NCBI RefSeq assembly: GCF_003116035.1
Contig: NZ_LGQW01000015.1
Location: forward strand, 127,182 to 191,181
Direction of reading: 5' to 3'
Source of the DNA: Azospirillum sp. TSH64
GTDB taxonomy: Bacteria; Pseudomonadota; Alphaproteobacteria; Azospirillales; Azospirillaceae
Length of the DNA: 64,000 nucleotides
A program made the translations under genes and the position numbers. The notes beneath the pieces were generated by a model. That model saw only the letters and a program-made list of their open reading frames with translations. It was not told the DNA's origin and searched no databases. Below are positions 17,863-26,696 of the stretch, one piece after another. Position 1 is the stretch's first letter. Every line of letters starts with the position of its first letter.

Positions 17863-18182
17863 CGCGGCTCGACTTCGCCTACTGCTTCGCCCGCGTCAGC
17901 CGCTTCTACGGCATCGACCCGTTGCGCCTGCTGGCGCTGCCGGTGCGGATGTTCTGGACCCTGTTCAACGAGATCGACCGGCTGCGCGCGGAGGAGATGG
18001 CCGACTGGCTGCCGGTGCATCTGACGGCGGCCGGCATCGGCGCCCGCGAACTGCACGACCGGCTGCGCCAGCGGGTCGGCACGCCGCTCGCCTTCGCCGA
18101 GCTGCCCGATGGCGGCTGGGCGGCCGGGGAGCCGGGCCTGACCGAAAAGGCCAGAACCAGACTGCGCGCCCGCTTCGGCTAA
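17859..18182 (+). CDS. Tail assembly chaperone, second frame (lambda T position)
   Basis: 107 residues from a TTG at 17859 overlapping the previous stop (TTGA). The frame remains open upstream to at least 17796, so it may instead be reached by -1 frameshifting as the T part of a G-T fusion. The protein begins TRLDFAYCFARVSRFYG and is Arg-rich and helical. No canonical slippery heptamer is visible in the overlap, so simple translational coupling is the alternative. Confidence 0.6.
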   Translation: MTRLDFAYCFARVSRFYGIDPLRLLALPVRMFWTLFNEIDRLRAEEMADWLPVHLTAAGIGARELHDRLRQRVGTPLAFAELPDGGWAAGEPGLTEKARTRLRARFG

Positions 18183-18197
18183 CAGAAAGGGAAAACC

Positions 18198-19514
18198 ATG
18201 GCTGAAAACGCCGCCGGCCCGACTGTAAAACTGGTTATCGAAAACCAGGATTTCACCATTTCCATCAAACGCCTGGATGGTAGCATCACCAATCTTGCGG
18301 TGCAGACCAATTCCCAGCTGGATAGCTTGCATCAGCAAATCAGCGAGATTCATAAGGCCGCTGAGGATCTGATCACACCGCATGAAATGGCCAGCCGCTT
18401 CGCGGCACCCTACAGTGCGGCGGGAATGCTTGCCCAGAATCAGACCGGCGGAAAGGCTGAAACGGGCGCTCCGCCGGACGCAGCGGCGCAGAAGACCGAC
18501 GAGGCCGCCAAGAAGTACAATCAGGTGATGGGCGCTGCCTTGCGTCCGCTCGGCGAACGTGTGCAGGCCAGCTTCGGCGACGGCTTGCAAACCTTGCTCA
18601 GCGGTTGGAGCGAAGGCGTGCTGAGCGTCGTGACCGGCAAGCAGCAAATCGGTCCCGCCTTTCAGAAGCTGTTCACCACCATGCGGAACAAGCTGCGGGA
18701 TTTCCTCGTGAAGTCGGTTGCGGAGCAGACCGGCGCCGGGCTGCTCAACGTGCTGGGCTTCAAGACCAGCATCCCCGAAAACGGCAAATCCGCCGCGAAG
18801 GCCGGCAATCCGTCGGCATCCGCCCAAACGGACAAGAAGGACGAAGCCAAAGCATCCTCTGACACGTCCGCGAATGGAAATGGGGCAGCTGGTGGCGGAT
18901 CGGTCGGCACCGGCAACGGACTTTTCAATTTCATCGACTCTCTCTTCACTTCAGACAGCCTGCTCGGCACCATCTGGTCGAAAATATCCTCCCTCTTCAC
19001 GTCGGATGGGCTGCTCGGCGGCCTGATGTCCAGCATCTCCGGTCTCTTCTCCTCGCTGCTCAAACCCGAAGGGCCGCTGGGCGGCATCCTGTCGGGCATC
19101 GCCGGCTTCTTTTCGGCGCTCTTCCACACCGGCGGCATCGTCGGTGAAACCGGCCGGGCGGGGCGGATGGTGTCCCCCGGCCTGTTCGCCGGCGCTCCCC
19201 GCTTCCACACCGGCGGTCTGGTGGCGGGCGAGGTTCCGATCATCGCCCGCAAGGGCGAGGCTGTCTTCACGCCGGAACAAATGACGAACGCAGACCGTCT
19301 GATCCAGGCGGCGCAGGATGGCGGTCCTGCGGTCACCCAGTCGGTGACGGTGAATGTCGCCGGCGGCTCCACCGGCGACCGTGAGCAGGACAAGGCGTTC
19401 GCCGAGCGGATCGGCGCGTCGGTCAAGGAGCAGCTGCGCGCGATGATGGGCAACGAGCTGCGCCAGCAGATGCGGCCCGGCGGCATGCTGAACAACATGA
19501 GCTACGGAGGCTGA
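18198..19514 (+). CDS. Short tail tape measure protein (lambda H position)
   Basis: 438 residues. A helical N-terminal half (coiled-coil-like around 30-70) leads to a Ser/Gly/Asn-rich linker (about 195-240) and then hydrophobic repeats of the form SLFTSDxLLG and GLFSSLL. The C-terminus repeats FHTGG(I/L)V twice and has IIARKGEAVFTPEQM, a motif common at the ends of tape measures. Tape length sets tail length; at about 0.15 nm per residue this predicts a tube near 65 nm, about half that of lambda (853 residues). Base composition in the first half is less GC-rich than in its neighbours. Confidence 0.8.
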   Translation: MAENAAGPTVKLVIENQDFTISIKRLDGSITNLAVQTNSQLDSLHQQISEIHKAAEDLITPHEMASRFAAPYSAAGMLAQNQTGGKAETGAPPDAAAQKTDEAAKKYNQVMGAALRPLGERVQASFGDGLQTLLSGWSEGVLSVVTGKQQIGPAFQKLFTTMRNKLRDFLVKSVAEQTGAGLLNVLGFKTSIPENGKSAAKAGNPSASAQTDKKDEAKASSDTSANGNGAAGGGSVGTGNGLFNFIDSLFTSDSLLGTIWSKISSLFTSDGLLGGLMSSISGLFSSLLKPEGPLGGILSGIAGFFSALFHTGGIVGETGRAGRMVSPGLFAGAPRFHTGGLVAGEVPIIARKGEAVFTPEQMTNADRLIQAAQDGGPAVTQSVTVNVAGGSTGDREQDKAFAERIGASVKEQLRAMMGNELRQQMRPGGMLNNMSYGG

Positions 19515-19517
19515 GCG

Positions 19518-19907
19518 ATGGCCGGCGAAACCACGAGCCAGACCGCCACGAGCCAGAACGGTGTCCCGGTCTTCCTGCCGCCCTGTCCGCCGGTGACCGG
19601 CAGCACCATCGAGCCGGAGGTGAAGGTGCTGACCGCCGGTTTCGGCGACGGCTACACCCAGCGGGCGCCCGACGGCATCCACAACATCCGCGACCAGTAT
19701 TCGCTGAGCTGGGAGTATCTCGACACCGACCAGGCGCGGGCGATCGAGGAGTTCCTGCGGGCCCGGCGGGGTGCTGAAAGCTTCCTGTGGAAGCCGCCCG
19801 GCGAACCCGACCGCCGGCGCTGGATCTGCAGCAAATGGAAGCGCACCCGCACCCATTACCTGTTCTCCAGCATCTCCGCGACCTTCGTCGAGGTCTTCGA
19901 CCTCTGA
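19518..19907 (+). CDS. Minor tail protein M-like
   Basis: 129 residues. The stretch FLPPCPPVTGSTIEPEVKVL followed by GFGDGYTQRAPDG is the signature of the lambda gpM / Phage_min_tail family; the end (YLFSSISATFVEVF) fits. gpM belongs to the tail-tip complex. It starts 3 bases after the tape-measure stop, so they are translationally linked. A 60-base gap precedes the next gene. Confidence 0.88.
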   Translation: MAGETTSQTATSQNGVPVFLPPCPPVTGSTIEPEVKVLTAGFGDGYTQRAPDGIHNIRDQYSLSWEYLDTDQARAIEEFLRARRGAESFLWKPPGEPDRRRWICSKWKRTRTHYLFSSISATFVEVFDL

Positions 19908-19967
19908 CCCCGCGCGGCCGCTTCGCTCCCTTCGACGGCGGGGGCGGCGCCCATCCAAGGAATCCCC

Positions 19968-20711
19968 ATGAGCCAGACCAACATCCCCAAATGGGATGAA
20001 CGGCCGGCGCTTGCCGCCGCCGCCCAGTCGCCCGATCCCGGTGCCTATGTGACGCTGTTCACGCTGGACCTGACCATGTATCCCGGCGGCACGATCCATC
20101 ACTTCACACCCTCGGGCAGTGGCGGCGAGCCGGTCCTGTTCGGCGGCATCGCCTATGTCCCGGTCGAGATGGAGACCGAAGGGTTCGAATGGACGGCGAC
20201 CGGGGCGCTGCCGACGCCGCGCCTGCGCATCGCCAACATCAACCGCCAGATCTCGGCGCTGATCTACCAGTTCTCCGACCTGCTCGGCGCCAAGGTCAGG
20301 CGGCTGCGCACCTTCGACCGCTATCTCGACGGCCGGGCGGAGGCCGACCCGCTCGCCTTCTTCCCGCCCGACCTCTACCGGATCGAGCGCAAGAGCGCCC
20401 ACACCGCCACCCATGTCGAGTTCGAGCTGTCGGCGGCCATCGACCAGGAAGGCGCCATGCTCCCTGGCCGGCAGGTGCTGCGCGACGGCTGCACCCGCCG
20501 CTACCGCCATTGGACCGGATCGGGATGGTCGGCCGAAGGGGTCGATTGCCCCTATTCCGGCGACATCTGTTTCACCGCGACCGGCGAGCGCACCGATCCG
20601 GCCAGGGATGCCTGCGGCAAGCGGCTGACCGACTGCCGCCTGCGCTACCCCAACACGACCGATCTCCTGCCCTTCGGCGGCTTTCCCGGCGTCTCCCGGG
20701 TCCGGGTCTGA
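19968..20711 (+). CDS. Minor tail protein L-like, Fe-S candidate
   Basis: 247 residues of the lambda gpL family: an N-terminal part with FTLDLTMYPGGTIHHFTP and GFEWTATGALPTPRLRIANI, and a Cys-rich C-terminus. The five cysteines are 175, 194, 201, 216 and 223. Lambda gpL holds a [4Fe-4S] cluster with four C-terminal cysteines, and the 7-residue spacing of the last pair is conserved here. It is part of the tail tip that nucleates the tube. Confidence 0.9.
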   Translation: MSQTNIPKWDERPALAAAAQSPDPGAYVTLFTLDLTMYPGGTIHHFTPSGSGGEPVLFGGIAYVPVEMETEGFEWTATGALPTPRLRIANINRQISALIYQFSDLLGAKVRRLRTFDRYLDGRAEADPLAFFPPDLYRIERKSAHTATHVEFELSAAIDQEGAMLPGRQVLRDGCTRRYRHWTGSGWSAEGVDCPYSGDICFTATGERTDPARDACGKRLTDCRLRYPNTTDLLPFGGFPGVSRVRV

Positions 20712-20753
20712 TCCGGGTGCCGCTCCCCTCACAGCCAGAGGAGCAAGCAGCGC

Positions 20754-21461
20754 ATGTTCACCGCTGACGCTATCCTCGCGATGAAGCGCCATGCCCTGGC
20801 CGACTATCCGCGCGAGAGCTGCGGTCTGGTGGTGGCCGGCACCTACCGGCCCCTGTCCAACCGCGCCGCCGACCCGGCGGCCCATTTCCGCATCGACGAT
20901 GCCGACTACCTCGCCCATGCCGGCGCCATCGACGCCATCGTCCACAGCCATCCGGACGGGCCGCTCCACCCGTCGGCCGCCGACATGCGCGGCCAGATCG
21001 ACAGCGCGGTCCCCTGGGCGATCCTGGCCACCGACGGGGAACGCTGCTCCGATCCGATCCTGTGGGGCGACGGCGTGCCGGCGCCCGATCTGCTCGGCCG
21101 CGAGTTCCGCCACGGCGTGACCGACTGCTACGCCCTGGTGCGCGACTGGTTCCAGCTGGAGCGGGGCATCCGGCTGCCGGATTTCCCGCGCGACGACGAA
21201 TGGTGGCACGCCGGCAAGAACCTCTATCTCGACCATTTCGCCGATGCCGGCTTCTCGGTGGTCCGTTCCGGCGAGGCGGCGGCCGGCGACGTCGCGCTGA
21301 TGACCGTCCTGTCGCCGGTGCCCAACCATGCCGGCGTCGTCCTCGACGGCGGCCTGCTGCTGCATCACCTGCCGCGCCGCCTGTCGCGCCGCGAACCCTT
21401 CGGTCCCTGGCACCGGCAGATCGTCCACATCCTGCGTCATAAGGATCTCGCTCATGGCTAG
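20754..21461 (+). CDS. Tail tip peptidase K-like: JAMM plus NlpC/P60
   Basis: 235 residues with two hydrolase domains as in lambda gpK. The N-terminal JAB/MPN domain has Glu21 (PRESCGLV), His64 and His66 (HSHP), Ser74 and Asp77, which completes the JAMM zinc motif. The C-terminal NlpC/P60 domain has Cys125 (GVTDCYALVRDWF) and His192 (NHAGVVL) with a further His near 204. The NlpC half probably cuts peptidoglycan peptides during penetration. Its stop overlaps the next start by 8 bases. Confidence 0.92.
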   Translation: MFTADAILAMKRHALADYPRESCGLVVAGTYRPLSNRAADPAAHFRIDDADYLAHAGAIDAIVHSHPDGPLHPSAADMRGQIDSAVPWAILATDGERCSDPILWGDGVPAPDLLGREFRHGVTDCYALVRDWFQLERGIRLPDFPRDDEWWHAGKNLYLDHFADAGFSVVRSGEAAAGDVALMTVLSPVPNHAGVVLDGGLLLHHLPRRLSRREPFGPWHRQIVHILRHKDLAHG

Positions 21462-24400
21462 GATCCATCTGCACGGCGCGCTCGGCCGCCAATTCGGGCG
21501 CCTTGCCGACTATCAGGTCCGCGACGCCGCCGAGGCGATCCGGGCGCTCGCCGCCAACCATCCCGATTTCGAGAAGATCTTCCGCGAAGGCTCCTACCGG
21601 CTGGTCCGCGGCCCGCGCTCGCGCGGCGGCATCGACCTGACCCTCGACACCCTGACGCTCGGGCTGGGCAACGCCGACCTGCACATCATCCCGGTTCCGG
21701 CCGGCGCCAAGAACGGCGGCGCCGGCAAGGCGATCATGGGCGCGCTGGTGATGGTCGTGGCGGTGGCTGCGTCTATCCCCTCGGGTGGGACCTCTTTGGC
21801 GTTGGGCGCTGAGGTCACGATTGGAGGGGTCGGCCTCAGCGTTACCTATGGCTCAGTTGCACTGTTCGGCGCGTCGATGATGCTGTCCGGCATCAGCCAG
21901 ATGCTGTCGCCGACCCCCAAGGCCAACCTGCCGGACAGCAAGCAGAGTTATTTGTTCTCCGGCCCGGTCAACGTGACCGAACAGGGCGGGTCGGTTCCCC
22001 TGGTCTATGGCCGCTGCTGGGTCGGTTCGACCGTCATCTCCTCCGGCATGGATACGGAGCAGGTCGGAACCGTCCAGCCCCAGCCGGCGGCATCCGCCGT
22101 CACCGCCGTTTCGGCTGGAGGTCCGGCAGGAGGCATCCAGGGGGCCAAGGGCGGCGGCAAGTCCGGCCGCGGCGGTTCCGGCGCCACCGAGGATCCCAAC
22201 AGCCTGCAATCCGCCGCGACCGCCCGGGTGATCGATCTGCTGAGCGAAGGCGAGATCGCCGGGCTGGTCAATGAGGGGAGGAGCATCTACTTCGACGGCA
22301 CGCCGCTGATCGCCTCCGACGGGACGGAGAATTTCAAAGGCGTGACCTGGAAAGAGCGCCGGGGCATTCCCTCGCAGGAGCCGATCAGCGGTTTCACCGC
22401 CAGCGAGACCACCGTCGCCGTCGGGAGCGAGGTGAAGAAGGCGGCCCCGGTCGTCCGCACCATCCATGGCGACGAGGTCGACGCCGCCCGCATCGTGCTG
22501 CGCTGGAACGCGCTGACCGAGCAGGACACCTCCAACGGCAACCTGCACGGATCGGCGGTGCAGTTGACCATCGAGGGGCGGGCGGCCGACGGCCGTTGGA
22601 AGGTTCTGGTCAACGATACGGTGACCGGCAAGACGACCAGCGCCTATGAGCGGTCCTACAAGGTCGGGCTGCGCGAGCTGGGCAGGAGCCCATATGACAT
22701 CCGCGTCACCCGCGTTACCGACGATCCGCCCCGCACCGCGATCCAGAACAGCTTTTCCTGGTCGCACTATGCCGAGATCGTCGAGTCCAAGTTCGGCTAC
22801 GACAATTCGGCGCTGGTCGCGCTGACGGTCAAGGCCGAGCAGTTCGGCAACTCGATCCCCGAGCGGGCCTATGACGTCAAGGGCCTGAAGATCCGGGTCC
22901 CCTCCAACTACGACCCGGAGACGCGGAGCTATACCGGCCAGTGGGACGGCAGCCTCAAGACCGCCTGGAGCGACAACCCGGCCTGGGTGCTCTACGACCT
23001 GCTGACCAACAGGCGCTACGGCCTGGGCCAGTCGATCTCCGCCGAGGCGGTCGACCGCTGGTCGCTCTACACCATCGGCGTCTATTGCGACCAGCCGGTC
23101 AAGTCGGGCCGGACCGACACCGGCGGCCGCGATATCATGGAGCCGCGCTTCACCTTCAACGGGGTGATCTCCGGCCGGACCGAGGCCTACCGCGTTCTCC
23201 AGTCCATCGCCTCGACCTTCCGCGGCCTGATCTTCTGGTCGGCCGGCGGCGTGCTGGCCCGCGCCGACATGCCGGCCGACCCGATCAAGCTGGTCACCCC
23301 TGCCAACGTCATCGGCGGCAGCTTCACCTATTCCGGCACGGCGCTGAAGGCCCGCCACACCGCGGCGCTGATCACCTTCAACGACCCCGACGACGGCTAC
23401 CGCCCGACGGTCGAGGTCGTCGAGAATGCCGGGATGATCCAGCGCTACGGCTGGCGGCCGATCGAGGCGACGGCCTATGGCTGCACCCGGCGCAGCCAGG
23501 CCCGCCGCCTCGGCCTGTGGATGCTCGACAGCGAGCAGCACGAGACCGAGACCGTCACCTACCGCTGCTCCTTCGACCATCTCGACGTCATGCCGGGCGA
23601 CGTGGTCAAGCTGGCCGACCCGAACTGGGCGCTGGTGCGCACCGGCGGGCGGCTGGTCGCCTACGATCCGGAGCGGCAGGTCGTCACCCTCGACGACACG
23701 GTGACGCTGGAAGCCAACCAAAGCCACGTGCTGGCACTCACCCTGCCGGACGGCCGGCTGGTCGACTGTCCGGTCCGCCGCCCGGTGCTTGAGGACCACA
23801 CCACCGGCCAGCTCGTCATCGACGCGGCTCCGCTCGGCGGCGCGGTGCCGCAGCCGCATGCGGTGTGGATCCTGACCGCCACCAACCTCGCCCCGCGCCT
23901 GTTCCGGGTGCGCGCCGTCACCGAGAAATCGCCCGGCGTCTACGAGGTCACCGCCCTTCTGCACGAGCCCGGCAAATATGCCCGGGTCGAGGAGGGCGTG
24001 CAGATCGAGCCTGTGGCGACCCAGAGCGCCGCCAACGCCATCCCCTCCCCCGCCAACCTCGCGGCGGTGGAAAGCGCCTACTGGGTCAACGGCCTGCCGC
24101 AGGCCCGGCTGACCGTCAGCTGGACGCCCAGCGACGATGCCCGCATCGCCGGCTACCGCGCCGACGTGATGACGCCGGGCGGCCAGTGGCAGGAATGGAA
24201 GGTCACCCGCGCCGGCAGCTTCGACATCGAGCCGGCGGCGGAGGGCGTCTACACCCTCCGCATCACGGCATTGGCCTACGACAAGCGCCGTTCGGTGCCG
24301 GCGGAAATCCGGGCCACGGTGCACGGCAAGGGCACGCCGCCCGGCCAGCCCGCCGGGCTGGTCGCCAAAGGCGGGCTGCGCCAGATCGCCCTGTCCTGGG

Positions 24401-26031
24401 TCAATCCGCCCGACACCGACCTCTCCCACATCGAGGTGCTGGAGGGGGCGGCGAACGACCTGTCGGCCGCCGCCGTCATCGGCACGGTCAAGGGCAACGC
24501 CTTCGTGCGCGCCGGGTTGGGCGGGCTGGTCACGCGCTACTACTGGGTGCGCGCCGTCGATCTCGGCGGCAATGTCGGCGACGTCAATTCCAACATCGGC
24601 ACCGGCGCCACCACCGAGCAGATCTCCCACGACGACCTCGCCGACAAGCTGGTCTCGGAATCGAAGCTCGCTCCCTTCATGGCCGAGCGCATTGCCGGGA
24701 TCGAGAAGATCGCCGAGACGGTCACGTCGGGTCTGGTGCGCGTCAACGACAGCTACGGCCGCATCCGCAGCGAGATCGGCAAGCGCGAGGCCGACGTCGC
24801 GGAGGTGAAGGCGGATGTCAGGCAGGTCCAGGACGACGCGCAGTCACTGGCGAGCCGGGTCACCACCGTCGCCGCCCAGTTCGACGGGCAGATCGCCACC
24901 GTCAAGGAGGAGCTGACCGCCCTGGTGACGGCGGACGAGGCGACGGCGACGCGCATCGACACGGTGGTCGCGGCCTGGGACGGAAATCTGGCCGGCGTGC
25001 AGGCGAAGCTGACTGCGACGGCGAACGACAGCCGGACCAATGCCGAGCGGATCGACAGCGTCGTCGCCGGCTATGACAAGAGCCTGGCCGGCTATGACAG
25101 CCGCATCACCGCCAACGCGACGGCGACCGGCGCGTTGACCACGCGCCTCGATACGATCGGTGCATCGGTCGATGGCGTGAAGGCGGGGCTGACCAGCGAG
25201 CAGACCGCCCGTGCCGACGCCGTCGGTGCCCTTGCCAGCCGGATCGACAACGCGTTCGTGGCGATAAAAGATGCTTCAGGGTCTTTTCAGGAAAGCGTCA
25301 ACCTGGCGGTTACGGAGGCTAAATCCGCTGTCAGCAAGGTAAACATTCTCAGCGGCACGGTCGGCAATCACACCTCGTCCATCGAGCAGGTCTCGAAAGT
25401 AACGAACGGCCTGTCGGGGCAGTGGACGGTCAAGATCGACAACAATGGCGCCATCAGCGGGTTCGGTCTTTCCTCGGACCCGGCCGATGAGAGCGGGGTG
25501 CGATCCGAGTTCTATGTGCGGGCCGACCGTTTCCTGATCGGCATTACCGGCCCCGGGGGCAGCATCGACCATCCCTTCGTCATCGGTCGGGTGGATGGGG
25601 TGCCCCGCATCTCCATGTCCGCCGCCTTCATCCAGGACGCCTCGATCGACAGCGCGAAGATCAGGGATGCAACGATCTCCAGTGCGCACATTCAGGATCT
25701 GACAATCCGGGGCCAGAAGATCGAAGACTTCGCCACATCCAATATGAATGCGGCGCAGGGGGTGTGGGACGCGACCGTCGGTCTTCAGACAATCGGGAAA
25801 CGTGTGCTGATCACCGCAGTGCGTGGTTGGCAGATCGACATCGTTACTGGCTACGGTGGCGGCGAGAGCAGTTCAGAGATCTGGTCTCCATCTTGGGTTT
25901 CCGTTGCCTATGCGTGGATAGAGCATCCAGGACCAGGTTATTACACCTGGAAAACAGCAACATCTGACGCCTATGGGCGAAATCCACGCAATTTCTACTG
26001 CGCAATCTCAGCAGTGGAGTTGAGGAAATGA
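21454..26031 (+). CDS. Fused tail assembly protein I and host-specificity protein J
   Basis: A single 1525-residue frame. Residues about 1-200 match lambda gpI (ARIHLHGALGRQFGRL, a hydrophobic Gly/Ala segment, then QGGSVPLVYGRCWVGS). From about 250 the lambda gpJ pattern begins (ATARVIDLLSEGEIAGLV, EVKKAAPVVRTI). There are two fibronectin-III-like repeats (about 863-1060), a Thr/Asp/Ala coiled-coil region (about 1060-1285), and a C-terminal receptor-binding region of lower GC. J forms the tail spike that contacts the outer-membrane receptor. In lambda I and J are separate; here no stop or start separates them. The ATG at 21454 follows AAGGA; a frame extending to 21328 lies inside K and is rejected. 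Confidence 0.9.
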   Translation: MARIHLHGALGRQFGRLADYQVRDAAEAIRALAANHPDFEKIFREGSYRLVRGPRSRGGIDLTLDTLTLGLGNADLHIIPVPAGAKNGGAGKAIMGALVMVVAVAASIPSGGTSLALGAEVTIGGVGLSVTYGSVALFGASMMLSGISQMLSPTPKANLPDSKQSYLFSGPVNVTEQGGSVPLVYGRCWVGSTVISSGMDTEQVGTVQPQPAASAVTAVSAGGPAGGIQGAKGGGKSGRGGSGATEDPNSLQSAATARVIDLLSEGEIAGLVNEGRSIYFDGTPLIASDGTENFKGVTWKERRGIPSQEPISGFTASETTVAVGSEVKKAAPVVRTIHGDEVDAARIVLRWNALTEQDTSNGNLHGSAVQLTIEGRAADGRWKVLVNDTVTGKTTSAYERSYKVGLRELGRSPYDIRVTRVTDDPPRTAIQNSFSWSHYAEIVESKFGYDNSALVALTVKAEQFGNSIPERAYDVKGLKIRVPSNYDPETRSYTGQWDGSLKTAWSDNPAWVLYDLLTNRRYGLGQSISAEAVDRWSLYTIGVYCDQPVKSGRTDTGGRDIMEPRFTFNGVISGRTEAYRVLQSIASTFRGLIFWSAGGVLARADMPADPIKLVTPANVIGGSFTYSGTALKARHTAALITFNDPDDGYRPTVEVVENAGMIQRYGWRPIEATAYGCTRRSQARRLGLWMLDSEQHETETVTYRCSFDHLDVMPGDVVKLADPNWALVRTGGRLVAYDPERQVVTLDDTVTLEANQSHVLALTLPDGRLVDCPVRRPVLEDHTTGQLVIDAAPLGGAVPQPHAVWILTATNLAPRLFRVRAVTEKSPGVYEVTALLHEPGKYARVEEGVQIEPVATQSAANAIPSPANLAAVESAYWVNGLPQARLTVSWTPSDDARIAGYRADVMTPGGQWQEWKVTRAGSFDIEPAAEGVYTLRITALAYDKRRSVPAEIRATVHGKGTPPGQPAGLVAKGGLRQIALSWVNPPDTDLSHIEVLEGAANDLSAAAVIGTVKGNAFVRAGLGGLVTRYYWVRAVDLGGNVGDVNSNIGTGATTEQISHDDLADKLVSESKLAPFMAERIAGIEKIAETVTSGLVRVNDSYGRIRSEIGKREADVAEVKADVRQVQDDAQSLASRVTTVAAQFDGQIATVKEELTALVTADEATATRIDTVVAAWDGNLAGVQAKLTATANDSRTNAERIDSVVAGYDKSLAGYDSRITANATATGALTTRLDTIGASVDGVKAGLTSEQTARADAVGALASRIDNAFVAIKDASGSFQESVNLAVTEAKSAVSKVNILSGTVGNHTSSIEQVSKVTNGLSGQWTVKIDNNGAISGFGLSSDPADESGVRSEFYVRADRFLIGITGPGGSIDHPFVIGRVDGVPRISMSAAFIQDASIDSAKIRDATISSAHIQDLTIRGQKIEDFATSNMNAAQGVWDATVGLQTIGKRVLITAVRGWQIDIVTGYGGGESSSEIWSPSWVSVAYAWIEHPGPGYYTWKTATSDAYGRNPRNFYCAISAVELRK

Positions 26032-26489
26032 CTGTATCATTTAAAAAGACCAAGAGAGAAGCTCCGCCGATCATCCAGAATGGTTCTGGCGCAGCTTCAG
26101 AGCAAAATGAAAACGTAAGCTCTTCCTACGTTTTCTATAAGCCGGAAACTGGTGAAATTCGGCAAACCGCCTGCATCGGGCCGCTGGAAGTGCCGCATAT
26201 GCATCTTCCGGGCTGCGAGCGGTTGCAGGCGAAGGGTTCGGTCTTCGAAGACTACGTCGATCTTTCAGGCTCCGAACCCGCGGTACTCTCGCGTCCCGAA
26301 ATCGAGAGTCTGGACGCTCTGCCCATTCCGGCGACCGTGACCGTCACCTGCCGCGCCTCCGGTGCGGTCGGCACCTACAGGGTCGAGGATGGCAGCTTCG
26401 ATTACGACGATCTGCCCGGCACCTACGACGTACGCGTCAGCGCCTGGCCTCATCATGACGCCCATTTCGTTCTGGAGATCACGCCATGA
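26028..26489 (+). CDS. Small tail-associated protein of unknown function
   Basis: 153 residues, overlapping the I-J stop as ATGA. The N-terminal 40 residues are Asn/Ser/Glu-rich and come from AT-richer DNA. The rest holds SYVFYKPETGEIRQTACIGP, then a short beta-sandwich-like end (ATVTVTCRASGAVGTYRV). Position between J and the fibre suggests an accessory baseplate or fibre-connecting role. I do not recognise a named family. Confidence 0.7.
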   Translation: MTVSFKKTKREAPPIIQNGSGAASEQNENVSSSYVFYKPETGEIRQTACIGPLEVPHMHLPGCERLQAKGSVFEDYVDLSGSEPAVLSRPEIESLDALPIPATVTVTCRASGAVGTYRVEDGSFDYDDLPGTYDVRVSAWPHHDAHFVLEITP

Positions 26490-26695
26490 AGGTGATCCCA
26501 GTCCGCACCCGCGACGAGATCGCGAAGCTGCGCCAGCAGGCCTACCTCGCCGCATGGCCGGCGGCCCGGCAGCTGGAAGCCCAGCAGGACATGCTGAACG
26601 GCGACCCCGCCAAATGGGAGCGCATGCGCGCCGACTTCTCGGCGATCCGCGCGCTCTACCCCTATTCCGACACGACCCCCAGCGAGGAGAACTGA
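26486..26695 (+). CDS. Small tail-associated protein
   Basis: 69 residues, again starting as ATGA over the previous stop. It is helical and polar (TRDEIAKLRQQAYLAAWPAA, then DPAKWERMRADFSAIRALYP). Similar short proteins occur between tail genes in alphaproteobacterial phages, sometimes next to fibres. Function unknown; the tight coupling on both sides supports it as a real gene of the tail operon. Confidence 0.7.
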   Translation: MKVIPVRTRDEIAKLRQQAYLAAWPAARQLEAQQDMLNGDPAKWERMRADFSAIRALYPYSDTTPSEEN

Positions 26696-26696
26696 C

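Noticed and set aside
18951..21455. Antisense open frame of 834 codons opposite the tape measure, M, L and K genes
   Set aside because: It spans several well-supported genes and shows no recognisable motif.
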